The position numbers and the translations under genes were made by a program. Below the pieces are notes generated by a model. The model made no database searches. It saw only the letters and a list, made by a program, of their open reading frames with translations, and was not told the origin of the DNA. This document shows, in pieces, positions 49,086-62,200 of a DNA stretch of 64,000 nt. Origin of the DNA: Oxyruncus cristatus (Eukaryota > Chordata > Aves > Passeriformes > Cotingidae); NCBI GenBank assembly GCA_013399855.1, contig VXAY01001307.1:998389-1062388 (forward strand), written 5' to 3'. Positions within the stretch are counted from its first letter, which is position 1. Each line of letters starts with the position of its first letter.

Positions 49086-50293
49086 AAAACATTCGCTGTG
49101 TCCTCACAGAGTCATTCCTCGGGAGACAGGGTGGTGGAGGGATTGTGCCACTGCTAGATTTAGGCATTAATATCCAAAACATGCTTTGGTAGCTGCTCCA
49201 AGTGCATCACTATAGGTCCCCCCGAGTTTCCAGGCAGCACCTTTGTGTGGCTACACCCTCTATGGTGCCCTGATGAATGCAGGAGGCACCAATAACCAAA
49301 AATAAAAGCTGACAGGTTCACAGATGCTTCATTTCAAAGGAATCCTGATGGAAACTCCTGTTCAGAGCAGCCTCGGCCTTGCCCTGGAGTCAAACTTGCT
49401 CATTAAGCCTCCACAGTAACACAGCACTGAAAAGAACGGCCACGAGAAAACCAACAGTGATCTGCAATCTTCTTACATGGCCTTTTCCATGCCAGAACTC
49501 CTATTTTAAGGCTTTCTAAGGTACGAGAGAGAAATGCAGCAATAGGCAAAAGCAAATGATAGAAATGCACGAAATACAGTACTGAGGATTAGTGCAAATA
49601 GCTTAGAGGATTTAAAGGGGAATTTTTTGTAGCAGCATGGAATGAGGGAGCAAATTCTACTCACATATGAAGAAAAAAATTGTTGCCTCTAGCTGCCATC
49701 ACACAGCCCAAAACTCAATGCAGGTACAAATACCAAAAATCACAGGGAATAACAATAAGAGCTAATCTCATCCAAGGAAAGCAAGGGTTGCTGTTCTTAA
49801 ACCACATTTCACAGTTTGTAAAGCTCCTTATCAAAGCCATCATAGAGATCAAAAGTCTAAGGGACCTCAAGAATAAAAGCAGCCTGGTGATACTCAACCT
49901 GGCCTCCAGGTGCCCCTTGGGTCTAAAGAAACCTGAAAAATGTGGAGCAGGAGGCTAAAAACAGGTAATATGGTACCAACACTTCTACTGGAGTGCTTTT
50001 AGGGAACTATTTAGTGAATAATTCAAAGTGAGCAAAGAAATCCCTGGATCTCCTGAGAGCAGTAAGACCATCCAGAGTTGTGGGCAGTCAAACAGAACAG
50101 CTCACAAGCTCAGGGAGGTCTGTGCTTCCTATACAACATACTCCAGGCTTCTGGAAGGGACAGGACACTGAACACAGATCCCTCACTGGGTAATACCAGC
50201 ACAGAGTAAGGTCACACATCCTTGTAATCTTACCTCCAGTTTGCACCAGTATGGCCAATGAAAAGAATTATGCAAATAGAGAGAGCTTTCACT

Positions 50294-50311
50294 CACACAC
50301 ACACACACACA
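50294..50311. repeat. (CA)9 dinucleotide tract
   Basis: Nine CA units followed by tacaaattc; a simple microsatellite in the MYBBP1A intron. Confidence 0.9.
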
Positions 50312-53067
50312 TACAAATTCTGCTCTTTACTGGAGGGCAAAAATGCAGCAGGGAACCAACGAGACGACGTCAAGGATTTATGCTGATTTAATGAGAGAGA
50401 ACACCCTAATGCCATCTCCAAGGCAGGCAGGCTCACATATTCCTTGTAATTATGGGGAGACTGTGTCTTAGAGAACAAATTATGGCATGTCTGCATGCAT
50501 GTACCAAATGTAGTGGGAAGTCACTTCAGTGCAATTACAAAGAGAACGTGGCCCTCGGAGCAGATGAAGGGCCATAACTCATTCTGAAAGGCTCAGGCAG
50601 GGTCACAAAGCTCCAGGCACCGGCTGCTCGCTGACAACTACAAACACACTCAGACTGCAAGAGGGTGCAGAGCTGAGAGAAGGGTCCTGTTAAGGTGCCC
50701 TGATGTACCTCAGCACCACAGATTGACTACAGGAGGTACCAATGGCAAGGGCCTGCTCAGGAGTTGCTCCAGTCAGCAGTGGGTGGGAGCCCTGCAAGTC
50801 AAGCAGGAAAAGAACTGGAAGGGAATCAAAGCCATCCAAAGGAACTGGAGCTCTGGAGATCTAGGGCTCAAACGGTTCACTGAGAACAGAACAGTTGCTG
50901 AACACGACCTAGTCCTCAGTAAGCACTAAGCTTGAAAACAATTTTAAAAGAAAGGAAAAAACCGCCCACCACGGAACGTTCCCTTCTGTGTGTCATAGAT
51001 GAGGAAGTCAGAACACCCAGTCACCTGAGGATCCTGGCTGGTGCTACCACTCTTTAGTAATTCTGTCACACTCAGAGCTTTCACGCCTCCAGACTGTGTA
51101 TCAGATTCCAGCAAAGCGAAAATACGGTTTTGGGGCTTCACATAATTAAAACGCTGCTATCGCTCCGCTCAACACTATCTTGTTTCCCGGTTGTTTTTTA
51201 ACCCAATGATAATTTAGTACTGAGTGTGAGCAACTTTTCTCATTTAAAACAACAAAAATAAGATACTTACTTACTGGTTGGCTAGCAGCAATTTGAAGTT
51301 TGAAAAGCACTCCCACAGAATCCAGCACAGACCTGGAGCTCAACAACTACCCAGTTGCCCCTCTCCCTTCCTGCCCTCCCCAACAACACTGGTATTTTGG
51401 ATTGTCTAACAAGCATTTGGCAATTTTGGAGGCTGTTCCTGAAACTATAGGAATATTCTTTGCATTTTCTCAGTGCCAAATCAAGCCTGCTGTGTTCCTG
51501 ACAGCCCTACGAGAGAGCCAAGTATTATCAACACTTCGCAAATGGGCAAAAATAGCAGAAGATTCAAGAGTCCCAGCTACCAAACTCCAGTCCAGTTGAG
51601 AAGAGAAGGTTGTTATCCCCCCCATAAGCACAATCTCTGGAATGGGAATGTATGAGAATAGTTACAAGCAGTTGACAGCAACATTAGGGCTTTTTACAAA
51701 GGGAGGAGAATGCTGCAGTGTATCCTGTGCACGAGAAGCCACCCAGTTGCCTAATCAAAACATTTTCTGCTTAATGTCAGTTTTTAAAAGAGAAAACCCA
51801 TAAAATAGCAAAAAAATAAATACAAGGGAAGTCTATTCAAGCAGAGGTAGTAGATACACATATACACTCCCACATATATCTATCAAGCATACGACTAAAT
51901 GAGGCAGAAAGGCTCATTATCAGTCCACGTGGGAGCAGAGAACAAACAATAACTAAGGGCAGTGCTGATCCTGGGATTTTCTGTGGCTTTGGTAATTTCT
52001 TTCTTATCTACAGTGATTACACAAAATCCCATTCAGTGTAAAGGCTTGAAGATTTCTTCCTGGAAGAGGAGACGTGCTCCCTGCAGTAACCAGGGTGTGC
52101 TGGTTAACTGCCAGATGTGCTCACACACCTTGGTTGGATGCTAAAAAGGAGTGTGAGTGGGGGTTGCTGGGTTATACAACTCACCTTTACCCTGCACAGG
52201 AAAGGACAGGATATGTGGCCTGACTATTAAATAGGGCAGTGGATTAACCCCCTACCAATCCAGCCAAGAATTTCCTATGGAAAGCAGGTATCAAGCACAG
52301 GTAGGGTCAGAAGTTGCTCTCCCCAGTCACCGTCCGGGTGAACTGGATGGAGGGAACAGATGAAGGTGTCTTTCAACTCCTGCAGTTGTGAAAGAGAAAA
52401 AGAACAAAAACAAACAAGCCTTTGCAAAGCTGCAGAGATTTTGTTTGCAGTCCTGAAGAGAAGAAGGCATGACCTAAATTCAGGGTTGTTTTTCCAATGA
52501 AAAGCACGCTGTTAATAGGAGGACATTTGTTTCTAATGCAAAAAGAAACACTTTTCAGTCTCAAGTGCTTCAGGAGCTGGCTGGAGGAGGCTTTGCAAGC
52601 AACTGGAAAACAGATACCACAGTGGCACACTCCCATGAGAAAAGACACTGAAATCAGCAGTAACCACTGCTGCCATCAGAGGAGCAAGAACCTGAAGATG
52701 TGCCTGTGCTGCAACACACCAAACACCAGCCCTGAGTTTTCACGCAGCTCTCCTGCTGGGTGAGCTCAAAGCAGTTCTCAAGCTACAGCTGACTGACCCT
52801 TCTAAACGCCCTGATGGCATTTCCAGCTTCCAGGAGAGCAGAGGGCAAGTTTGCCTGGCTGCACATGGCAGGCCAGGAACCCTCAGCAGATATAACCCAG
52901 GACAGTGTTTGAACAACATCAGACCTCCCTGCACGTTGTAACAGAAGCAATGGGGAGTTTAAATGCTTAACAAAGACACCAAGACCGATTTTCCCCATCT
53001 TTTGGCCTACTTTTTTGCAACATGGACAAAGCTGGTCAATGTGAAACTTGTTATCTTTCTGCCTTTG

Positions 53068-53149
53068 TGTGTATATATATATATACACATACATATCTAT
53101 ATAAAATATACATATCTATATAAAATATACATATATATATATATATTTA
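53068..53149. repeat. TA-rich low-complexity block
   Basis: A (TA)n run, then two near-identical units of catatctatataaaatata, then another (TA)n run. It is strongly AT-rich and prone to slippage and cruciform formation; no gene content. Confidence 0.9.
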
Positions 53150-54180
53150 CGAAGAAAACATTACCTGGAAAATTAAATGCTTGTGCAACTCAGATACGTT
53201 TTTAGAAGAGAAGAAGCATCAGGAGTTTTAGTGCTATCAACATTTCACTGCTCTTGGAAGTCCAGGAGACAAAAATACCCAGGTGGTATCACACCACGGG
53301 GGCTCCTGGTATTTCAGAGCACTGGTGTTTCCCTCCTGGCTCCCAGGCTGCTGCAGCAGAGCTCCAGCACCTCTGACTCAGTGGGATAAAACAGCAGCTC
53401 TCAGTGTATAATCCTCAGCATTAAGACTATTCCACAGCCACAGGGATATGGCATAAAATAACTGCACTTCTAGAAATTCTCTCCTCCCAAGCCCTCTGAG
53501 ACTGCAATCGTGTGAATCACATGCTGCCTTCGTGACAAACACCACCAGGAAAGCTGGGTAAGAGAGCACAGGCCAAGAACAGGGGGAATTCTAAAGGAGC
53601 TTTCTCTGAATGTTAAGGAATAATCAAACTGAGATAAATTCCTCTGCTATCCGCGATTTGTTACGTGTTTAAAACACCAACCAACCCCCTCCAAAACCCA
53701 GGTTACAGGAGAAAAACCCGTCATTTCCTACTGCAGGGCAGGAGATCCAGAGCACCACAGCACAAGTCTCTTCCAATTACTGTCAAAGCTTTTTTAAAAA
53801 GAAAACAGAGAGCATGCAAAGCCACGAAGCAAGTGCCACTCTACCCCCATTTTTGCTCCTACAGCCAAACTACTTTCTTTTTGCATTTACACTGGATGTG
53901 GGGTGGAGACAAAGGCTCCAACAGAGCACTCCTGAGTTTCAGGGCTTTTTACTTCTCTCCCACATTTGTTTCATGTATTTGAGCATTTCTGAACGTATGA
54001 ACTGTTTGATAACAGACTGGCAGGCAGAGTTCAGGTCAGGAACAGCCTCAAAGCTTATTCAAAAGGACAAAGTTTGAGTGGGATGGGAGAACAAGGCCCA
54101 CAACAATGGACCTGTTCTGTACAGCAAACTCCCAGCAGGGTGTTCAGACGCAATGGCAGTTCAGTGTGTGCTGTATATAC

Positions 54181-54640
54181 CACAGAGTCCCAGAATGGAT
54201 TGGGTTGGAAGGGACCTTAAAGATCATCTTGTTCCACCCCCCCTGCCATGGGCAGGGACACCTTCCACTGTCCCAGGTTGCTCCAAGTCCTGTCCAACCA
54301 GGCCTCAGACACTCCCAGGGATGGGGCAGCCACAGCTTCTCTGGGCAACCTGTGCCAGGGCCTCCCCACCCTCATAGGGAAGGGTTTCTTCCCAATATCC
54401 CATCTCTTCCTGCCCTCTGTCAGTTTGAAGCCATTCCCCCTTGTCCTGTCCCTTCATCCCTTGTCCCCAGCCCCCCTCCAGCTCTCCTGGAGCCCCTTTA
54501 GGCCCTGAAAGGGGCTCTCAGTTCTCCCTGGTGCCTTCTCTTCTCCAGGTGAGCACCCCCAGCTCTCCCAGCCTGGCTCCAGAGCAGAGGGGCTCCAGCC
54601 CTTGGAGCATCTCCATGGCCTCCTCCTCCTCAGAGGAAGG
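54181..54640 (-). mobile_element. CR1 LINE 3' fragment, longest copy
   Basis: The plus strand starts cacagagtcccagaatgg, then attgggttggaagggacc, ttaaagatcatcttgttcc, the ccatgggcagggacacc block, gccattcccccttgtcctgtc and ctcagttctccctggtgcc. About 460 bases of the reverse-complemented CR1 3' region are kept. The minus-strand frame is broken, so the copy is inactive. It is sense with MYBBP1A. Confidence 0.9.
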
Positions 54641-57600
54641 TGAGAAGAGGGGCAAACCAGGAGTCTTTCCAAATTCAAGGACAAACAAGAAATTATCTTT
54701 CAAGATCCTCAACATGGATACTCACTGAACAAGGATCAAACACCAATTCTCTACTTAAAACATACAAGACTTACTTAAAGGCTTTAGATATAAAAAGTGA
54801 AAACCTGAGGTGATAAGGAAACATTTGGCAAATCACTTTTCCTCAATCCCCAAGCTGTAACTGCAGTATTTCACACATGGCACACGCACACACATTCCAC
54901 ATATATTTCAAATTGAAGGTGGGGGGAGGATAAGGCAAAGCCCTGGCTGTGGCTTAAGAAAGCTATTTTTGAGAACAAAAATTAATTTTTAACTTCCTCT
55001 GAAGTTAACCACCACTGAAACTAAGTGCACCAGGCATTTAAAGGTTTCAGAGTGAAAAGTGGTTGTGCCTTCTGGGATAAGTAGGAGTGTTGGGAGGACA
55101 TGGCTGGCAGATCAGACTATGCAGAACTGTCCATGCCAGGACACCTGAGCATCTCCCATGACTGTTTCTCCGTTTAAAAATGTGCTGCCAGTGCTCCAAG
55201 GCAGCATCATAAATTAGACATCAGTTTTTACCCCAATTTTACGCAGTTATCCCTCTGATTAAAGGACCAACAGAGTGCCTTTCGTGCAGCCTGTTCCTGG
55301 CTGCCTCCTCTGTCCTGCCTGGCCCAGAGACGTGGCCAGTCACCAGACTCCTGGTGCCTGAAAGCACAATCAGAGGGAGCCCACACTGCCCAGGAAGAGC
55401 ATGAAAATGTCCTCTGTATGATCACCTGGCTTGGGAGCTGAGTTCAGTAATTCCCAGAGTCCTCAGACTAATCAGATGGCTGCTGCAAGACGCTCTCTAA
55501 GCCAGCCCTGACAGGGTGTGATATTGCTGTCTGAGGCAGGCAGAACACAAGCAGGATACAATTTGGGCAGCACAGAAGCTGTCAGACTGTCAGGGGCCAG
55601 TTTCCAGGTCTGCCCTCCTGCCCCCAGGAACACAGAAGGCACAAAAATGCAGGAGAAGTAAACACTGAACAGAACCCCCACCCACCATCCACCACCCCCT
55701 GCTCCCACACCCTCCCTGTGCCCTAAACATCACGTTCTGGGCCAGAAAGCAGGTTCTTCCTCATCCTCCCTCAGCCTGGCCTTGCCAAAAAAACACCCAA
55801 ATAGGAGATTTATGAGCCCAGGAATAAAATTCTCCTTGCCAAAAAGTGCTGAAAACAAATGATGTTTTACAGCTTAAATTAAGTTCCTGCGACAAATGGA
55901 TGAGAAAAATTTTGCAAGGCTGGTTAATTACAACATGTAAAGCATTTAAGTGACATCTAAATCACATTTTACAACCTTGGATGAGCAAGGCAATCTCGCT
56001 CAGCATACTCCCACCAAACCATCCTACGTCATCAGGCTCTTGCAATGTGGTTTAGAACAAGCCAACCTGCACTGCTCCCCAGCTTCAGGCAAAGCTGCCT
56101 GTACGTGGTTCTTCCTTCCCAATAAAAAAAGCACATTTCCACAGTTCTGGCACGATACTTTCCATCCAGGAACCTTCAAACCACCCAACAGCTTGCATAT
56201 CAGCACACTGAAAATAATTGTCACAACGAGACACATTCTGCCCCTCTGATCATCATTGTGCAGATGATCTGTTTAGGCCTCCCCGAGGGCAAGAATTATT
56301 CAATGAACCCTGTTGGGTTTATGGGATTTTTTTATGTTAACTTTTATTTCTAGACCTCTGAAAGAGCCAACATCCCCCTCTGGCTGGTTTCTAAACAAGC
56401 TTGCAAACACAAGGGGTTGTTTGTCCTCTTAAGCTGCCAGAACGTAGTCCCAGTAATTCCCAGTGTGGGCCAAATTCCCAGTCACTACCCCAGCAATGCA
56501 AAAATGGAATAACAATCACCTGCTGACCTGCTTTGTAGCAGGTGAACTGGATCTCTCACCTCCATGAAAGGCTCAAGAGCTGTGCCTTGGGGCTGGTGGA
56601 AATCTCTTGCTAAAATGCCAGCAAGCAGAGGAAAAGCCAAATGCATGGATCTTGGTCTCCGCTTTGGATACTCTAATTTGGATTCCAGGTTTTGCTACCT
56701 CGCTTCTCTGATAAAAAAACAAAACTCCCTGGAAGACAGCACCTGAGACAAAACTGACTGAAGAAACCTCCATCTTCCTACCCCTCCTGCTGACCCCCCC
56801 CCTCCTCTTCATTTTTATTATCCCTGATAAACCTCTTCACCTTCAGGCTCAGATGTCCCACTCTAGGCAGCAGCAAGGAGAAGTTTAAGCACTCTATACA
56901 ATTCCACCACTGTTCCCAAGGCTCTGAGGAGCAGCTGCTGATTGATCAGATGGGCTGTTCAGTTCATTCTGCAGCAGCCAAGGACTTGTCCATACCACAG
57001 GAGGTTTATCCCATTAGCTACACTGACACATCCTCCTCCACATCCTCAAAACAGCTATTTCAAGACACGAGCACTTAAACCACCACTGCTCAACCTGGCT
57101 GAAAATGTGGAATGAGCTACACTTGATAGAAACTACCCTCACGTAATGCAGATGCACCTACACAAGTTGTGTCAGTCCTGACCCTAGAGGTAAAAATACT
57201 CATTGATTTTGCTGACAGAGTCACACCAGGATGGGTTTTAAACGTACTTGAGGCAGCAGAAATCCCAGGACGAGCAGTCAGCCTGCCTGCAGAACATATG
57301 AACAGCCCTTACACTTCATGCCCTAAGCCATCAGTGCTTGGTTTAACCAGGGACTCCGCAAATCATGTTCTCTCCACTGCTGTTGAGAAGTGGATCTTTT
57401 CCACGCTTGGTTTCGCATCAAACAGTGCTCTGGAGGATGTTTTTGACAGAGCAAAAGCCTCATCTTGTACTTGCCTAACTGGAGGAGCCCATGTGGGAGA
57501 GTCTGCTCGCTGCAACAGGACTTTTGTGCCCAAGACAAGTGTGCACATGCACAACTGCTTCCTTCAGGTGGGAAAGGAGGGGGGGGGAAATCATTAAATA

Positions 57601-59274
57601 ATCATTTAAAAAATAATAACCAACGCTCCCTCCTGTGGTCACCACAACTGAACAAGAAGTAGCGACAGAGATAAGATGTTGCTGGATTTTAAAGGCAGGA
57701 GAGATGAGTCAGTGCACACAGGGAGGAGATTTGACAGTGCAGTTTTCCACTGGGCTTCACTGGCAGGATTTCTGCCTCAGGTGAAGGGTCTGCAGGACAT
57801 GTGGGCACTCAAAACAATGACCATATAAAACAACACACTGGACCCCTGGGCCGGGCCAGGCCTGGCTGACTGGTATCAGACACCAGCTCTGAGTATTTTA
57901 TTTGCATACAACAGAGATACAGCTGGTGAGCATTCAGGGCTGGGGAAAACCTTGTGCTCTCCTTCCACCAGAGGCCAACAGGCAGACCCTTGGGACACAG
58001 CAATCTATCCAGCACAATCCATATATTGGTCTGCTGCTTTGGTCAACACAGAGATTCATTTCTCCCTGGGGTAACCACTTACTATATCAGAAAGGCCAAT
58101 CAGTCTTAATGTTTCTCTCAAAAAAGAAAAATCAATATCTTATTATCCTAAATTCTTGAAAAATGAAAAGATGCCATAATTAAGTGAGCCACGAGGACAC
58201 AAGATAAATCAGGAGCAGAACAAAGATTAGCAACAATGAACTCTGATGTTTTCTTGCTCTTTCTGTAATGCCCAATTACAGGACTGAAACACTGCTGGGA
58301 AGTCCTGGTGCCATGGGGCATGGAGACTGGAGGAGAAAAGAACAGCAGTGGATTGGGGGCTATGTACCCAAGCCTCTTGCTTCCCACACTAAGAAGTAAT
58401 AATCACAAATACGCCCCCATTTCCCACTTCTCTCCCACGCTAAGAACACAGCCACAATTTAAAAAAAAAAAAAAAATTATCTGAGATAATATAGTTTCTT
58501 AATATGACACTGTTCATTTTGGAGATTTCTACTTTGCTTTTACAAGCTCCTCACCCTAAACATCAGAGCAAGAAATGTTCTTTTGTTAGAGAAATCAAAG
58601 CAAAGACTCACAGAACATCCCAGCAGCTGAGGCTCAAAGAAGAATCCTGACCAAGTACCAAGAAACCTCTGAGGAAACCATCCAGGACTCTCTCTCGTGT
58701 CTCTCGACCCTTGGCTTTCCTCTTGGGGAAAAAAAAAACCCCAAACCAACGTATCCCCAAAGCTTTCACTTTGTCAGTTTTTATTTAACACACTTATATT
58801 ATCAATCACCAAGAGGCTCCACTGGCACCTCAAGTTCCTCACACACACTGGTAAAACCGCACCCAGCACTGTCCCCTCCAGTTCTCTTGAGCTCCTCCCA
58901 ACACTTTCCAAGCCAGATGTCTCCTCTGCACAACAAAGCCCATTTTCCTCAATTCAGGAGAGAGTTGCAATAGGATTTTCTTGAGGCAATTCAGAAGGCA
59001 GCTACAGCATAATGCAGCCTATTTAAGGAGACTTTGCTGAAGTCAAATTTAATAATTTAGGAGATTTAAGAGCAGCACACGTTCCAAAAAAGCCCATGTT
59101 GCCTAGACACTGTGTGCTTTAAGCTGCTGCTCCCGATTCACTAGACCAGGCTTGATGTTGCAAGGACAAAGGTTTTCATCTTTTGAGAACATTTATCAGC
59201 AGATAATGAGAAATTAGAATTCCAATTCACCCAAACGCCAACCACTGAAGTTCAGCTTTCAAGCAGAAAAAAGG

Positions 59275-59296
59275 AAAAAAAAAAAAAAAAAAAAAA
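59275..59296. repeat. A22 homopolymer
   Basis: A run of 22 A preceded by aaaaaagg. No retroposed gene could be recognised upstream; it may be a plain intronic homopolymer. Confidence 0.85.
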
Positions 59297-62200
59297 GAGT
59301 ACTTGCACGTCAGTAATTTTCTTAGCTTGGAATATTGAAATAAAAAGCATTGCTAAGCAAAAAGAAAAAAAAAAAATTGGAAATTGTACTGGGTTGAACT
59401 TTTGAAGATTTGTTTTTTGGATGCTCCCCAGCAGACCTCTCTTCATTCTGCAGAATCCACTGAGGGAAGCGCCGTGACAAGAGAGCGCACAGTGCCCTTG
59501 GGGACACGGATGGGGCTGGAGGCCCTGCTCTGCTTGGAGGTCGCTGAGAAATCCTGCAGAGGAACCCAAACTCCTTCCTTGTGCTTTAACTCTTGTAAAG
59601 TGGCCTTTTGACACACGCCAAGGGAGAGCAGAAAGAGAAGCAGCCCAACCCCACTCATCCCACACCCCCAAACTACAACAAAATTGGACCCACCACTTCC
59701 TACGCGAACCCTCGAGAACAGCCTCGTCAGTGAGAGGAACCCAGGGTGGCATTTCATTTTAGGCTCCAGAAGCCCCAAACCCTCTTCACTTGCCAACAAA
59801 GCACCCTTCCACCACGCCTGCTTGTGTTCCCACACCCAGATCCCACGGCCCCCTGTAAACACAGCAGAAACCACTCCCCAGAACTTCAACAGGATTCAAT
59901 CCTGATTTTTGTCATATTTTGTAACGCGAACATAACTCAAGTCCCCATGACCGAGACAGTCACCAATGTCACACCACAGCCACTTCTTCCCTCCTTGTTT
60001 TGCTCTGCTGTTACTAAATACATGGCAATGACCTTGTCTGCCTTTGCTCTACACAAGCATCTACTCCTCCAACCGTGGAACGGGCTGTGTTTGGCAGGCT
60101 GGGCACAACACACTTGGGTGGCTCACTCTGTTTTTAAAGATTATCAACTCTCTTCTTAAAAACTATCAGCTCCCCACGTGTCAGATGGCAAGTTTAATTT
60201 AGTAGGCCGGGAGATCACTCAGACTCGGTAAATCACTGCAATCTGGTGTAGATCTAACTCAGCAAGTCCACCCAAATGTGCAGGGCTGTTAATGCTCCTG
60301 AGCAGTTCCCTCCTTGGGCAGTTCTTGCCAGCAGCTGCGTCTACAGTAAGAGTTGAAGTGTATGTGACCTTTTAATTTTCTTATTTCTTCCCAGCAACAG
60401 CCTAGAATATTTCCTCCACTACTGAGGATTTGCTACATGATCATCAACACACTCAGCAGTGAGCAGAGCAAACACAGACCTCCAGAATCAGAATAAAGAG
60501 GCAAGCAGGAGCTTTTTCATGTTCTGCTTGTGCTGCACTGAGTATGGTGGAATATAAAGACAGGGATTGATAACAGGGCAGTGTCTCTGTGCCAGTCAAT
60601 TAATGCCTGGTATCACTATGGATTTGTTTGTGGGCAATGCAGGCATTTGTCTGCTAGACACTTTCGGCAAAAGACACAGAGGCCATTAAAAAGCACCAAG
60701 AAATACAACAACGACAAAAAAAAAAAAACCCTGTAAGAAGGAAAAATTAAACAAGTGAAATACACCACAAGCACACAAAGTTCTCAATGCAAACACAAGC
60801 AAAAATTTGTGCCATGGGGTTTTCAATTAAATGCAGTTCAGAAGGACCTGAAAAATTTAAACAGACCTTTTCAAATTTTCCACCATCTCACACAAGTGAG
60901 AGAAACACAGCTTAGAAAGCAGTTCATCAGGGAGACACATTTTGCTGTGGCATCAGACACCAAGAACATCAGGGACTATTTGTGGATGCGGTCAATGTCC
61001 TCCAGCTCACCAAAGGAAAATGGTTTCTTTGAGCAATCCCAACGCAAGAGACACCCCCGAAAATGAAAGGTTAGGATGTAATACTCCAAAACCACAACCA
61101 TCCTAAAGGGAATTAAAAATCTCTGCACAAAAATGTAGAGCACCCTGGCCCTGACCCAGCAAAGCACTTAAGCATTCAACTGCTTCCCCTTCGACTTCAG
61201 AGGGACAGTTTACATACCTAGAGCTAGTTCATGTCACAGGGCTTTGCTGGCTCGTGATGAAATAGCTCAGAAATGCTCGAGAGCCCACCCATAGTTCAGC
61301 CTCACCTGCCAAAACAGGGGCTTTCCTTGACCATCACCTTCCACAAAACAAAACCAGGAACAGGACACTGACTGGAGCCAAAGCATGTCAGCTTGACACA
61401 GATTTTCCAGCTGCAGATGATTTCTCTTCCTTGAGGAGAGGGCGCATTCTGAACCGAGGAAGACGAAAAGGGTGAAGCGTGCAGGCAACAGCCACTCCAG
61501 CACTGCACTGTGTGGGAAGATCTCACTGCCTGTGCACAGCTCACCCTCGGAAGGTCTGCTCAGCAAAACTGGGCCCTGGGATGAGCCCTCCCCAGCGACA
61601 CTCCGTGGGGGACACAGGCACAGGGTGTCCCACCTCTGCCGAGGGACGGAGGATTCTCCAAAGGAACGGTGCCTTTCACTCGTGCCATGTTGCTCCACCA
61701 GCTGCCCGGTGCTCATTCCTGATCCCAGGAGCTGAACTGGTGCTGGTTCTTATCTGGGGAGGTTTATTTTGCTTCATTATTAGTAACAGTTTATGCAAAA
61801 TGTTCCATAACAAGTTCCTCCTCTACCACCTGCTGGGAGCTGTCCGTGAGCACACAGGCAGGGCACAGAGCACAAATGTAGGGATCCATTCATCTATCCC
61901 AGCATGAGGTGAAATACTCCCAAACACACACACAGAGGGGTGCTGGCTTCCGAGGCTTTGCAGTGTCTTTACTGCTCTTGCTGTATTAAAGTTTAATTAC
62001 TTTTTAACTTAGATATTTACATAGAACATAAACTGCTCAGAAGGATAACTGTCAACCAGCCAAGACCTCTCTGGCAGGACTCTTGGGGTCATATTTTACT
62101 CTTCTGGTGATGGCAGCTCTGGCACAGGCCTGTTTCAGTTCTGTAAAATTATGTCTGTATATGTTTGATCCCTTTGGGGAGACTGCCAAAGCACCAAGAT

